The notes under the pieces are model-generated. The model ran no database searches. It was not told where the DNA came from and worked only from the letters and a program-made list of their open reading frames with translations. Both the position numbers and the translations under genes were made by a program. A stretch of 64,000 nt of DNA, from positions 558,001 to 622,000 of the forward strand of contig JAEBUN010000014.1 of assembly GCA_023014365.1 (NCBI GenBank), in the 5' to 3' direction. Shown piece after piece: positions 1 through 11,298 of the stretch. Origin of the DNA: Lepiota brunneoincarnata. Taxonomy: Eukaryota > Basidiomycota > Agaricomycetes > Agaricales > Agaricaceae. Every line of letters starts with the position of its first letter. Positions within the stretch are counted from its first letter, which is position 1.

Positions 1-922
1 AGTTCACTGGCCTTGAATCCTGATGAAGGGATTGCATGAGTGTTTTGCCAATCGAAATTTCGATGGCTTTATCCATGATGATCCTCCAATCATAGGGGTC
101 CTCTTTGCGTAAATCCTTCGCAGTTAGTGCTGACCCATCGCTTGTGGTTCTACGCGCCCTGGTGATTGCTAATCTTGCATTGAGTACATCCTGGAACACA
201 GAGTCGTCCAGTGCACTTGTAAATAACTTGACTAGCTCTCAGTTCGAGACTACCACCGGTGCCTTCAGGCACTTCTCTGCTTCTAGAATGAATCGCCTTT
301 TGAAGTCCAAAACTTTATGCTCCTCATTCATCGCAATGCCTCTACTCTCTGCACAGAGTTCCCTCAATTGTTGCACTGAGCCCTGCTCAGCTGCCACAGT
401 CTCGGGATACTCTTTCTTTAATCTCTCTATGAAGCCTGTCCAGCTTCCTGCTGGGAACTCCGCAAAACTCATCCACTCTTCACAGATATCCTGGTCCACA
501 TACTACACTGCCCAATTTATCCTTTCTGCATTGTCCGTCGTCTTCATTATCATGAAGAGCTGTTCAAGTGTCCAGAGATAATTTCTCAATGTCTGTGGTT
601 TTGATCCATCCCATCTGGGAGCATTATTGCTAAAGGGAATTGGCATATGCTCGTGTCCCATTTTACTAGCTGTAGTCATCATAGACGGCATAGTTTGGTT
701 TGTCTGTACAGTCAGAGTTGACTGTGATATCTGTGGTACTGTAGAGGCACCAGGAGGGTTCATATGAAATGAGTTTTGGTTTGTAAATGCTAAGCTTAGT
801 GTAGGAATGGTCTGACCGTCCTGGCTTTCAGTGTGCAGAATATGCGCTATGTTGCAAGCTGAGGCTGGAAGCCTTATAGTAATTCTGGGCGCAGTAGAGA
901 TTGGCGGTATGACTTCTCTCAA
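1..922 (-). pseudogene. LTR-retrotransposon gag-like ORF, two stops, runs off left edge
   Basis: One minus-strand frame stays open from 922 to the left edge except for a TAG at 503-505 and a TGA at 239-241. The N-terminal part is S/T/Q-rich and leads into RWDGSKPQTLRNYLWTLEQL, resembling the start of capsid-like gag domains in fungal LTR elements. Then come acidic and basic helices (DQDICEEWMSFAEFPAGSW) and, near the edge, DPYDWRIIMDKAIEISIG. No zinc knuckle or protease is reached. The LTR at 1227-2477 lies just upstream in this orientation, with a tRNA-primer-like site between, so this is the 5' part of a minus-strand element whose pol lies outside the window. The superfamily (gypsy likely) is inferred. 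The two stops mark it as dead unless read through. Confidence 0.7.
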
Positions 923-1211
923 TACTGCAGCTGATAAACTGCTTGCTGTGCTTGCAGTTATAGAACTAGTAGGATCTTTTTGCTTTCAAGAGGTACTAGT
1001 GGCGATGAGGCCTTCAGAACCTTCTGGACGATTAGAATTCCAAGTAGTTCTCTGTTTTGGGGGGTCAACCTTTTTGAGACTGCTCTCAAAGGACGTTTTG
1101 GGTGACTTTACGGTCTTTGCTTGAACCTTTTTCTGCTTTGCAGGTGAAAGGCAGGCCAGTGTCCAAGTTTTTTGGTGTTTGTCTTGTGAAATTCAACTGA
1201 AAACCCCCCTT

Positions 1212-1224
1212 GTGGTGGGCTCCA
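1212..1224 (-). other. Probable primer-binding site of family D element
   Basis: Read on the minus strand, TGGAGCCCACCAC starts two bases after the LTR end, where reverse transcriptase priming sites lie in LTR elements. It supports 1227-2477 being a 5' LTR rather than a solo LTR. The tRNA is not identified. Confidence 0.5.
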
Positions 1225-1226
1225 GA

Positions 1227-2477
1227 TGAAAAGGTGGAAATGTTCGTGGGTTTTAATATAGATAAATGGCTTGTTCTCACTAAGCTTAGTTGAAATTTGA
1301 TAAGCTTAAGTTAATACAAGTAGTATGAGATAGATAATGAACAGTTTCATCTTTTAGGGTGTTCTGGGGGTGCGTTCTGACAGCAAAATTCAAGAGGACA
1401 GTGTTTTTAGAGGTTAACAAACAGCCGTTGAAGTTATCTTAGCTGTATGGTGCAACAGTGAAAGGACAATCCCTGTCAATTCAAAGCATGGGGTCTCTAG
1501 TCTCTGGTCTCTGGTCTCTGAACTCTGTTCTCTGTCTCTGTCTCTGTCTCTAGCACTCTGGAACTCTAAACTCTGGACTCTGTTCTCTGTTTACTAAATA
1601 GTCCTCTGATACCGTTCTTGATCATGGCTCGCAGACTTGCATGTGGAAGTGGGGGTGAGACCTCTTTCTTCTCCACAAACAAGCGCGACCGTATTTATAT
1701 TGTTTAGATACATGCGAGAGATAGTAAATATGAAATAGAAAACAATAAGCTTAATTGTTACAGGTACTGCAGAATATTTTGGAAGGTTCAGCAGCATTTC
1801 TACCTTGCCCTGGGTTATGGGTTTTTCTCTGATTGACAAATGGCAATCCAGCCAGATGTGTTCCATGCTCGTCTGCATTATTCTGCGTCCACACAAGCAT
1901 GTTAAACCTCTGGATCAATTATGATCGGAATGTATGGCATATGTACAATCCCTTGATCCATTGTAATTAATCTCAGTCAGGCAGTATGCCGGGGTGCCAG
2001 GACCCACAAAGCACTTGTTAATTATGAGTCTTTGATATGTCTAGGGTTTTGGGCATCGAGTGTCGCCTCCCAAATGTTGGACATTCCATTCCATGGTCCG
2101 GTCATCATTATTGGGCTCGCTATGGGCATAATACCCCTGCGACAGCCGCTATGTACATTCTTTAGGTTCCAACAAATCCGAGTTCATCAGAAAACTGCTT
2201 GTAAGGTCCCTTGATGCGACCGGAGTATACTCGATAGGCTATGTAGAGTCCGGAATCCCTCCGGAGAGTGTTCTGATAGCTTGGTTCACTAAGCTTAGTG
2301 ATAATGAGCTGGTTTGAACACTTCCGAGGCTCGAATATCCTCAGTTCGGTCAAACTGGCTACTACGGGACATAGTACCAATCCTCTATAGGGTTCTTTAA
2401 TGATATAGCCAATGATTCTATGTAGAGAATCATTCTGGAGTACAGAATTCATGTATAGGCATGAAATCAGCATATCA
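1227..2477 (-). repeat. 5' LTR of minus-strand LTR element (family D)
   Basis: About 1.25 kb with TG...CA ends, similar along its length to the solo LTR at 56537-57837 and, at its 3' part, to the fragment at 6598-6921. It contains a TCTCTG-type simple repeat (about 1493-1560). In minus orientation it is followed at about 1212-1224 by TGGAGCCCACCAC, whose TGG start fits a primer-binding site pairing with a tRNA CCA end. The right edge cuts a Ty1/copia integrase reading frame, so the element inserted into copia. The target duplication cannot be checked because the partner LTR is outside the window. Confidence 0.8.
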
Positions 2478-5400
2478 GCGTGAGACACAATTTGGTACCC
2501 AAGTTAAGGCATTGCATTCGGATAGGGGAGGGGAGTACACTGTGACCAAATTTCAGTCCTATTTGAAATCCCGAGGCACAGAGACCAAACTCACAGTACA
2601 TGATATGCCCCAACACAATGGTGTTGCTGAACACCAAAATCATACAATCGTTGAACATACATGTGCACTACTGCACACTAGCTGTCTCCCAAAATTGTTG
2701 TGGGTGGAAGCCATTGCCCATGTTGTCTGGCTGATGAATAGGACAGGCACTTGAGCAGTTGAGGGCAAAACACCTTTTGAGGTGTTATATGGTCATAAAC
2801 CGGACCTAAGGGCGATACACAAGTGGGGTGAAGAGGTATGGGTACACCAGGCAGGTGGGGACAAGCTCAGAGGACAAGTGAAGAAGGGGAGATGGGTGGG
2901 ATATGATGCCGAGAGCAATGGCTCCCGCATTTATTTTCCAGACATAGGTGCTGTAAAAATCAAATGAAACTTTCAGTTTATTAACACAGGTTGTCCCGGG
3001 CTTGAAGGGGAGCATTCACCTGTGAGCGAGCCTCAAAACAACCCCCCACACACCCCCAACACCCCAGCAAATCCCCCAAACAAGATACTGGATGCACCAG
3101 ACCAGCATCCAGCTGATCCCACCAAGCCTACAGTTGATCCTGCCAAAAATGGCACTCCAAACAATGCTAGCCCTGAGGAGACACCTAATGAGGGCGATCT
3201 ACACCCCCAATGACCTCAACAAGCTTGAAACCCAAGCACCAAGGCAAGAGACATCCTAGAAGGGCAAGCAGTCACCCTAGCTGAAGAACTGGACTGGGCA
3301 GATGTACATGTCCTGGTGGCTGATATTGAGGAAACAGAGGGCCTGGAGCCAGGGAGCCTGCAGGAAGCGAGGAAATGAGCGGACTGGGAGTTGTGGAAAC
3401 AGGCCATGGAGGAAGAACTTGCCATGTTGGGTGATGCCGGAACATGGGAACTCATTGATCCACCAATCGGAGCTAACATCGTCAGCTTGAAATGGGTTTT
3501 CAAAGCTAAGAAGGATGCTGCTGGCAACATTGTCCACTACAAGGCCTGTCTCATTGCCCAAGGATTTTCCCAAGTCCCCAGAGTCGATTATTTTGACACT
3601 TTTGCACCTGTGGCACAACTTGTGTCTATCTGGACAGTCCTAGCAATTGCCGCCACTCATAACTACAAGATTCATCAGATCAATATTAAGGGTGCATACC
3701 TAAATGGGAAATTAGGCCCTGGTGAGACAATTTACATGCACCAACCACCTGGTTTCACATCCACCACCCACCCATGTCGCATTTGCCACCTCAAGAAAAC
3801 CCTCTACAGTCTCAAGCAATCTGGCCAATGATGGTACCAACATTTATGTGAGATTTTGGTTGATCACCTGGGCTTTTCACACTGTGAGGTTGACCAGAGC
3901 GTATTCTTCAAGATTGTGGCACCAGACCTCACCATAATCCTGGTGCACATTGATGACTGTACTCTTGTTGTGTCTACTATTTTGCTGATTGACTGGATGA
4001 AGGATGGAGTGTGAACATTTGTTGAAATTATGGATCTAGGAGAGATCCTGTAGAGGTGGGCAAGCAGCTGCCCTATGCCACCTCTCATAGAACTCGGAAC
4101 CTGGAATCTGAACCTGGATCAAGAAACTTGGAGCACCCAGCTGATTAGAGCTGTTATCATTTTGCAACATATCCATTTTGCCCAAAACCTCTTACATTCC
4201 TTAACAAATAAAGGTTTACTATATTTCTATTCCTTTCCCTGAGGTTGAACTTTAGCATAAGTTTTTCTCCCTTATTTAGATCTTTCTGAGCTTTGCACAC
4301 CACCCCATTCACTAGTTCCCTTCAGCTTCCCTAATATCTGTTCTCGTAGCCACGAAAACTTCTCATTCTTCCCCTGTTTCACCTTCACTATCCCCAGATT
4401 CGTCCTAGCATAAGTATATCTAAATTTTTTGGTCTGTTTCAGTACAGAAAACATAGTCAGTACAATATCTTGTATATAAAGCTCCAAGCTCACTTATGAG
4501 CTTGGCAGTCAATATATGACCCAGAAACTACCTCTCGATCTCTTTCTTTCTCCCTCTCTCAAATATCCCATCTTTCCTGGTTTTCAAAGCCCAGTGGTTG
4601 TTTCTCCAGCCACACTCACCCCTTTGTTTGTTTGTGTTAGCACTGTTTCAATTGTGTTTCATTTGTGTTTTGGTTTTGTTTTGGTTTTGTTTCGGCGCTT
4701 TTCATGTGCTAAAGAGTCTAGTTCTCTTCAATCCACTGGCTTTTGGGGATCAAAGTGAAGAGGGATAAGGAACAGGGTAAGCTCATGCTATCCCAACATT
4801 CCTATGTTGACGCTTCACTCAGACATTATGGTTTTGACAATGAGAAACTGGTTAGCACCCCCATGGATCCCACCATCTGCCTAACAAGCGAGCAATTGCC
4901 TCAAACAACTTTGGACATCACTCACATGGCCCGGAAGCCTTATCAAGAGGCTGTTGGCACCCTTATGTATGCTGCCCTTGGAACACAACCAGATATAGCA
5001 TACGCTGTCCAAGTTCTCTCGAAATTCACAAAGAACCCCAGAGAGATGCACTGGGAAGTGGTTAGGCGAGTTTTTTGGTACCTGAAGGGTACACAGGACC
5101 TATGGTTAACTTATGGAGGCACTGGGGAAGGCCTTGAAGGCTATGCTGATACCGATGGCAACATGGCAGAGGATCACCAAGCTACCTCTGGGTACGTGTT
5201 CCTTGTCAACAGTGGGGCCATTTCTTGGAGCGCAAAGCAACAAGAAATTGTCACTTTATCCACAATGGAATCCAAGTATGTAGCCGCTACTCATGCCTCA
5301 AAGGAAGCCCTGTGGCTTTGTCTGCTTATTTCACAGATTTTTGACACTGCTGTCCCCTCCACCATGATTTTTTCGGACAACCAATCCACCATTGCACTCA

Positions 5401-5597
5401 GCAAAGACCATCAATACCATGCACGAACAAAACATATCAACGTTTGCTATCATTTCATTTGCTGGATCATCAAAGAGGGCAAAATTCAGCTCATTTATTG
5501 CCCCACTGAGGACATGGTAGCTGATGGCTTCACTAAAGTGCTTCTCTTGCCAAAAGTCAAGCACTCCGCACAAGAACTCGAACTCACTATGGTTTGA
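2478..5597 (+). pseudogene. Ty1/copia retrotransposon pol (integrase, RT, RNase H), decayed
   Basis: A single plus-strand frame carries the copia order. First comes the integrase core (ALHSDRGGEY about 2511-2540, HNGVAEHQN about 2620-2645) and integrase C-terminus (GRWVGYDAES about 2890). A proline-rich linker follows, then RT (VSLKWVFKAKKD, FAPVAQLVSI, LVHIDDCTLV near 3935-3970). RNase H follows after 4740, including the Ty1-type KEALWLCLLI and HARTKHINV motifs. The 5' end is cut by the family D LTR, and a solo LTR at 4049-4730 splits the frame. Seven premature stops lie in frame before the solo LTR (about 2752, 2965, 3211, 3226, 3376, 3829 and 4012), all TGA, the product expected from CGA deamination. 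The portion after 4740 is open to its natural TGA at 5595-5597. Non-functional relic. Confidence 0.9.
4049..4730. repeat. Solo LTR inside copia pol, 4-bp TSD ATCC
   Basis: This 682-bp segment begins TGTAGAGG and ends TCTCTTCA. It is bracketed by ATCC at 4045-4048 and 4731-4734. Removing it with one ATCC copy restores the copia frame across ...GEI/HWLLGIKV. It contains a TATATAAA box near 4473. TG...CA ends, target duplication and lack of coding make it a solo LTR left by LTR-LTR recombination. Confidence 0.88.
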
Positions 5598-5604
5598 AGG
5601 GGAG

Positions 5605-5941
5605 TGTCGGGCTCGCAAACATGTGCCAAGTCCCGATCCCTGTTTTGCTGGCATTCCTTTCATGCCCTCCACTTTTGTTCCATACCCCATGCTTCATTCC
5701 TCTTGCATGGTCTCTACCATTTTATACTATTCATGCTATGCCTTTACCATCCTCCTCTGCCCGTAAACTACTATCATTGTGCTTATTGTCTATGTACAAG
5801 CACATGTATCGTAGTGTTAGATAAATAGCCTTTCATTTGTAGTCACACTTCAGCTCTCGTGTTGAGACTGAAGTGAGTATTCTATCAATATCTATAATTA
5901 CTGTACTAATTGCTTTATAGTATACTTTACTACATTCTACA
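5605..5941 (+). repeat. Probable 3' LTR of the copia element
   Basis: Immediately after the pol stop a purine-rich tract (GAAGGGGAG) precedes TGTCGGGCTC, and the segment can end at TTCTACA (5941), giving TGT...ACA termini and 337 bp, in the usual copia range. A GATAAATAG box lies near 5819. The 5' LTR is not in the window, so the right end is inferred from termini only. Confidence 0.6.
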
Positions 5942-6394
5942 GTAAGTGCAAGTCATTTGCTACTACTGATTGAATGGCTTAGTGAGGTCTCTGGATTGGC
6001 TTTGGGGAGCTTACAACAGCACCCTACTGCTAAGAAGCTGATAAAACTTGGACATTTAGAGGAAGTAAAAGTTGTGGCAAGGTTCTGTAGGTTAATCTGC
6101 AGAAGGGATCATTATTGAATAAACTTGGTGGGTGTTGCTGGATTCTCATCTGTGAGTTAGTTAGAGCCTATTCCCCTGTGTCACTGGTCAACTTACTATC
6201 ATTTATCTTTAGTTTAGTTATGGTCCATTGAATTTTGTAACCTTTTCTCTAGCTTGTCTATCCCACTGGTTGAGCTACTGCCATTTAATTTTTGTGAGTT
6301 ATTTAGAGCCTAAAGCCTGCTTGGAATACAGGCTGGGCGTTTTACAAGGGTTTAGGGCAGGCCCTGGCCAGCTTGGGCCCAGGCCTAACTTTTG
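5942..6394. other. No gene seen; degenerate sequence
   Basis: Short ORFs only, none with a recognisable domain. A stretch near 6320-6390 has repeated GGCTGGGC/GGCCCTGG/GGGCCCAGG words, of low information. Confidence 0.4.
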
Positions 6395-6535
6395 CCACAT
6401 TACTGCACATTACCACACATGATTGTACACTACCGCATATTACCACACATGATTGTACACTACCGCACATTACCATACATTACCACACATGACCACACAT
6501 TACCACACATTACTGCCACTTTACTGTGACACTAC
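6395..6535. repeat. Short tandem repeat based on CATTACCACA
   Basis: Units such as ACATTACCAC(A) and ACATGATTGTACACTACCGC are repeated head to tail between about 6395 and 6535, with point differences between copies. A simple minisatellite, no coding. Confidence 0.75.
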
Positions 6536-6597
6536 TGTGACACACATGTGTGGTAGTGCAGTAGGGTGTGGTAGTGGTGGTGGCAAATTCACCATGC

Positions 6598-6921
6598 CCA
6601 CATTCTCTCTGTTCAAACACATCCGAGTTCATCAGAAAACTGCTCATAAGGTCCCTTGATGCAACCTGAGTATATTCAATAGGCTATGTAGAGTCCTGAA
6701 TCCCTCTGGAGAGTGTACCAGTAGCTTAATTCACTAAGCTTAGTGATAATGAACTGGTTTGAACACTTCCGAGGCTTGAATATCCTCAATTCAGTCAAAC
6801 TGGCTACTACAGGACATAGTACCAATCCTCTATAGAATTCCTTAATGACATAGCCAATGATTCTATGTAGAGAATTGTTCCCAAGTATGGGATTCATGTA
6901 TAAGTGTGAAATGGTATATCA
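6598..6921 (-). repeat. Truncated LTR of family D
   Basis: About 320 bp matching the plus-coordinate right parts of the LTRs ending at 2477 and 57837, including the shared words GTTCATCAGAAAACTGCT and CACTAAGCTTAGTGATAATG and the ...ATATCA end. The rest of the LTR is missing. Many sites are CpG to TpG/CpA relative to the 57.5-kb copy, so this is an older copy. Confidence 0.8.
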
Positions 6922-8548
6922 ACATAGATGCTGCCTCTGTTGTATTTCTTAGCTATATGCAAGAAAGCATTAGAAGTGCATCATTGGGTAGTTAGTCATC
7001 CAGTTCCCAACCCTGGCAGCCTACACACCCCTACCAGATCCCAACTATGTTTTCCTTGTAAAAACTCCAATGAATCTGTACAGTACGCCTTTTCTCTGCC
7101 TGGTGTTAAGTGCCTGGACACAATCCAGGACCTTGTAACCTAAAAATTCTCCTTGTGGGCTTGATTTGAATGCCAAACCACACTGTACAGATACATTGCC
7201 TCACTTCACATTCAACTTCTCACTTTCTTTTGACCCTTATTCCCATTACCTCTTTTTAAATTGCCTTTTTGTCTCTGTTCCCTCACCTTTGTTACCCCAT
7301 TTGCACCATGTACCCTGCCTCCAGCTATCACCAGTGCTTCTCTTGCCCCTGTATGCTGCCATTCCTCAATCCAGCACTTGGTTTTTTCCCATGAGGGGTC
7401 AGTTGGATCCATGGGCTATGTTGACTTGCATCCAGTGTTGCTCTGGGGTTGACTGCTGTTGGTCACTATATAATCAGTACTGTACAAACAGATCAGAAAG
7501 TAAAGAGATTCAATCACTTTTTATCTCCATATACTTGGTTTATTATTGGCACACTGCTGTCAGGACTGTTCATAACAAGAGGACACATACATGAGTGGAC
7601 CAGATTACAATACACTGGGGTAGAGCCCTCACCCACACAAAAGCCAGCAGAGTGTGTGAGCCAGTCAGCAACAGTTAATCTCACCTTTGAACTGGTGGAT
7701 ATGATAAAAAGGCCTTGAGTATCATACATGGTTTTGTCACATGTAGCCTGTCAATAAATAACCAGCACTGGCATTAGTCTAGGGATGTCTCCTTGGCTAT
7801 GTGAGGACATCATGATTATCTCTAGGAAGTATAGATTTCTCAGCTATCATTCATCTTTTTCCTTATCTTACACCTCATACTTACTCTCATTCACTCATTA
7901 TCTCAGCCTCATTCCCTCATTTTTTACATATTCTACTTTCCTTTTAGTTCTGAGACTCATAGAAATTTGGACACATAGAGCTTATAAAATATGTGTCACA
8001 TAGTTACCAAATACATGTCTTTTACCCCTGAACTCGCAAGCAGCCTTACATTGGCATCTACATCATATATGTGCTACTCCATCTTCAGCACAGTTCCTGT
8101 TAGATTTGTTGAGTCAGCCATGTGTCCAAGCTTCTGATATCATTCTTGTTCTGTGCCTTGTCATAAGGGCCGATTCTCAATTCTATAGCCCCAGGCCAAT
8201 AAAACAAAAGCAATGACAGAACAGCATCTTGGATACTTCAGGAGCTGCACAGCTCTACTATCAACTCCCAAATCCCGGAACGATTACAAGAGGATTTGGG
8301 TGTGGAAATATTTAGGACAAATGACATGTCATATAACACATTGATGGGTGTAATGGACACGGGAAGGGGCGAAAACAATGATGCGCCATGTAACATGGGA
8401 TGGGTGGCAGTATTTGGGATTATTATGATTTATCAATATATTACAGCCGAGCCACTTGGAGTGAGCTCGGTTCCACCGGTTCCACATTTGGATGGGTGCC
8501 ATCAGTCCTCCTGTGATGGCCATCAGCATGGCACTCCAGCTTTCGCTA
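6922..8548. other. Intergenic, no supported gene
   Basis: AT-rich, CpG-poor sequence with scattered short ORFs on both strands. I recognise no domain, no consistent splice chain and no TE protein. T/C-rich tracts near 7210-7270 and 7850-7940 generate low-complexity ORFs. Confidence 0.4.
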
Positions 8549-8746
8549 CTAGCCCTTGCTACTTGTGCTAGTTCCGGCCTGATTGAGGACTGCTTTTTTT
8601 TTGGCTCTTCGTACTGCTTGTGCCACCCGGCGCATCTCTCTCCTTCTTGTTTGCTGATCCTCTGTCAAACATTTTTTCCCCTTCTTTATTCCCATCGATC
8701 TGTTCCATGCTTTTTTTTTATTCTGTTTCTCCATTACCTCTTTCAT
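8549..8746 (-). CDS. Short K/R-rich ORF, possibly a 3' exon
   Basis: A 65-codon minus-strand ORF, very basic with helical character (AQAVRRAKKKAV), starting MKEVMEKQNKKK and ending at a TAG. It could be the last exon of a gene extending to the right, but no splice chain or domain could be established. A short ORF at 9092-9280 on the same strand might belong with it. Could equally be chance. Confidence 0.25.
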   Translation of the reverse strand: MKEVMEKQNKKKAWNRSMGIKKGKKCLTEDQQTRRREMRRVAQAVRRAKKKAVLNQAGTSTSSKG

Positions 8747-9333
8747 TTTCTCCTCATATCGAAATCAGGTAAGATGATTTAGTCATATACACAAATACCT
8801 TGAAGGAGCTTATTTGCCGAATCACGTACAAACAGGGTGTAGATGGTCTTTGGATAGTTTTCAGAACGGAAGGGAGCGGTGGATACGAACCTCATATGAT
8901 ACTAAGCAGCTAATTCTGTAGGGCTACTTATATAGACATCATCTCTATCAGTGGGTCCAAGGGAGTTGTGGCGCTATTGTGGCTGACAATACCCTCCACC
9001 CTGAAACCGATATCCTACACCACTTTTTTGTCCGGCATTGCCACAATTCTGGATAAGCAAATACGTTCGAGTCTCGATCACCGGACCCAGCTCAGACTCC
9101 GTGTATTACTCTCGTAGTGCGATGTATATCAACAGCCTGGTCCAATAATCTCTTCAGCATCCCCAACGTGTCCTCTGTGGTATGCTTGCCCAAAGGACAA
9201 TATAAGAACGAGCGCCAGCTTAAGCTGGAGTGACTGAGTGCACACCATCGGACGGTCACCTGTGTCTTCTCCACTTTCATCTCGACTGCTATCAGGTTTT
9301 GATGATCCTTAAGTCAGAGACTCTGTATCTCCA

Positions 9334-9774
9334 TTAGACTATAATTCTGAAGAGCACCCCGACATATCGGGAGATCCTCGGTGTTACCACCACTCGACCA
9401 CCGGTCAATACGGGGTATTCTGGGTAAAGAAATGAGTAATTATTTGGCAGCCTGAGCGTCACACTTTTGCGGTGGGGGAATTGTTCATTGTGATAGAGAT
9501 GAAGTAGAACAAGGTTTTCACGATTAGCTCTCGGTATATTGCGCACAGAAGAGGGATGGGGTATGGCCATATCTACAATTTGAGGTAAGACCTGGGAAGG
9601 TTGTATTGGTGAGAAAATCGAGTGTTGTGATAGCGAAGTGGCATATGTGCTGAGAATACCTCGAGGGGATACTGCTGAATGGGTGGTCGTGAATCCGTAG
9701 AAATCGATAGGATCCTCTATAACGGATATAGGACCCAGACCGGAGGAAGAGGTGGTAAATCTCCCCGTCGACAT
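9334..9774 (-). CDS. Uncharacterised ORF, 146 aa
   Basis: A single open frame from an ATG at 9774 to a stop at 9334. The N-terminus is S/T/G-rich (MSTGRFTTSSSGLGPISV) and the C-terminal half has hydrophobic and arginine-containing segments (VTLRLPNNYSFLYPEYPV). I see no signal peptide, membrane segment or known motif. It lies 140 bp downstream of the coiled-coil gene on the same strand, in the CpG-retaining host island, which argues for host coding. It may be one exon of a larger gene; an overlapping frame at 9524-9868 is also open. Confidence 0.4.
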   Translation of the reverse strand: MSTGRFTTSSSGLGPISVIEDPIDFYGFTTTHSAVSPRGILSTYATSLSQHSIFSPIQPSQVLPQIVDMAIPHPSSVRNIPRANRENLVLLHLYHNEQFPHRKSVTLRLPNNYSFLYPEYPVLTGGRVVVTPRISRYVGVLFRIIV

Positions 9775-9914
9775 ATTTTGAGAATGGATACGGTTCCCAT
9801 CTTTTCGAGTATGGATTCAGCGTGTGTGTCGGTGCCAGAAAGGCAGCATGAGATCCATGCCACCCCAAGCTGCATGAGAAATGTTGGTTTTTTTTTGAAC
9901 AGCTGTCATACTCG

Positions 9915-10836
9915 TCAAATTAAAGCGGAAGGGATATCGAGTAAGATGACAGACCTCCTTGTATATTCGTTCTGTTATGGGCTCATGAGTACAATAAATC
10001 GAAGCATGAGCGAAGCCCTGCACAGTACATACATACTGCAGCAGGCCATCAAGACTCTCCCATCTCCAGCCGACCGGCTCAGAAGTCAAATGCCGAGGAC
10101 GTTGCTTTACTTCCGGATACCTGGACAGGACCTCGAGATAATAACCCCATAGTCCTAACGCCTGCTCTGTGTCTTCCTTATCCTGGCGGGCTCCACTTAT
10201 GTCGCCTTCGAGACGCATAATTTTCTGTTGGGGTCGTGCGACGCTGAGGAGGAATCATGATACGGAGGAAATGGTTGCGCGCTTCCTGTCGTCTTGCCAT
10301 ACGTCGCTGCCGCCTTTCATTCTTCGCCATGCGTTTCTCCAGATCAGCATGCAATGGGGTTAGATTAACTGTTCCCTGCGTTGTACATACGTGATTCAAC
10401 GAGCGACTAAGAAAAAAAAAATACAAGGACATACGTTATGGATTAGGGAGCCGCTGGCGAGAACCTGCAGGGCATCAGAGTTGATACGACGCATCTCAGT
10501 ACCACGAACCTCTTTAGCCTGAGCAATTACGTTCGTTAATTCATAGATCTGATTCCGCAGCACGGCATTCTGAAGCGAGTGTTCCTCAGCCTGTCTTGTC
10601 AGAGTGACGATCAAGTTTTGCGTAATAGTTGAACCCTCGTCCGTACGACCCTGCATGGCTGATCAGATAATAATTTGGAAGGGGGTGGGAGAAGGGGGAC
10701 AAGCAGACTTGGCACTCACCAGGAGAGTAACGCTTTCGGCTTCTAGCGCGGGCGCTCTACGCATCATCGCCTCGAGCTCCTCCTTCATCACCTTGACTGC
10801 CTCCTGCGCAATTTCGTGGCTCTCGAGAAAATCCAT
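9915..10836 (-). CDS. Coiled-coil protein of unknown function, 224 aa, five exons
   Basis: Exons by eye: 10836-10720, 10650-10435, 10375-10264, 10205-10033, 9971-9915. Introns are GT...AG of about 58-70 nt and the exons total 675 nt, exactly 225 codons, which supports the model. The protein starts MDFLESHEIAQEAVKVMKEE, a heptad-rich acidic helix. It continues with a second helix (LTRQAEEHSLQNAVLRNQIY) and a very basic stretch (RMAKNERRQRRMARRQEA), then ends in an aromatic-rich C-terminal part (WGYYLEVLSRYPEV). No catalytic motif is visible, and a structural or nucleic-acid-binding role is only a guess. The start is the ATG three bases after a CCCCCACAG acceptor, so a 5' UTR intron is likely, or an upstream coding exon was missed. 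Confidence 0.6.
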
Positions 10837-11298
10837 TTCTGTGGGGGAAACCCGAGAGCGGAGGCGCGTAGAAATACATATACCATGCCGTTCATGACGA
10901 TGTCTTCTTGTCGAGGGAAGCAGCAGTCAAGTAAACTCACGCTTGTCGTCAAGGAAGCACCAGTGGGCTCCCATTTCCGAATTTCCGATTTTAGGTGGAT
11001 AAACTTTCGAAGTCATCTGTAGTTATCCATAGCCCTCGCACCTTCGAGATGAGCAGGACTACCCGAAGGGTCTTTTTGGGCAAAATTATACGAGAAAAGC
11101 AAGCTGCCCGTATTCCAAGACCCAGCTTAAGTATTAAAGTAATTTTAGCCTTCAATGTCACGTGGTACCAGGTTTGCCAAAAATCCAATCCATAATCATA
11201 CATTTCGCGCTGAAACGAAGCCGTCTACCGTCATGAATGCGTAAATAGGTATAGTGTCCAGATGTCCATAACATGTCAGTCCTGTCCTCCGTTGACAC

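Noticed and set aside
105..581. 158-codon plus-strand ORF at the left edge
   Set aside because: It is the reverse of the gag frame, which shows protein-like motifs and continues through the same interval.
1493..1560. TCTCTG repeat as an independent microsatellite locus
   Set aside because: It recurs at the same place in the LTR at 56537-57837, so it belongs to the LTR.
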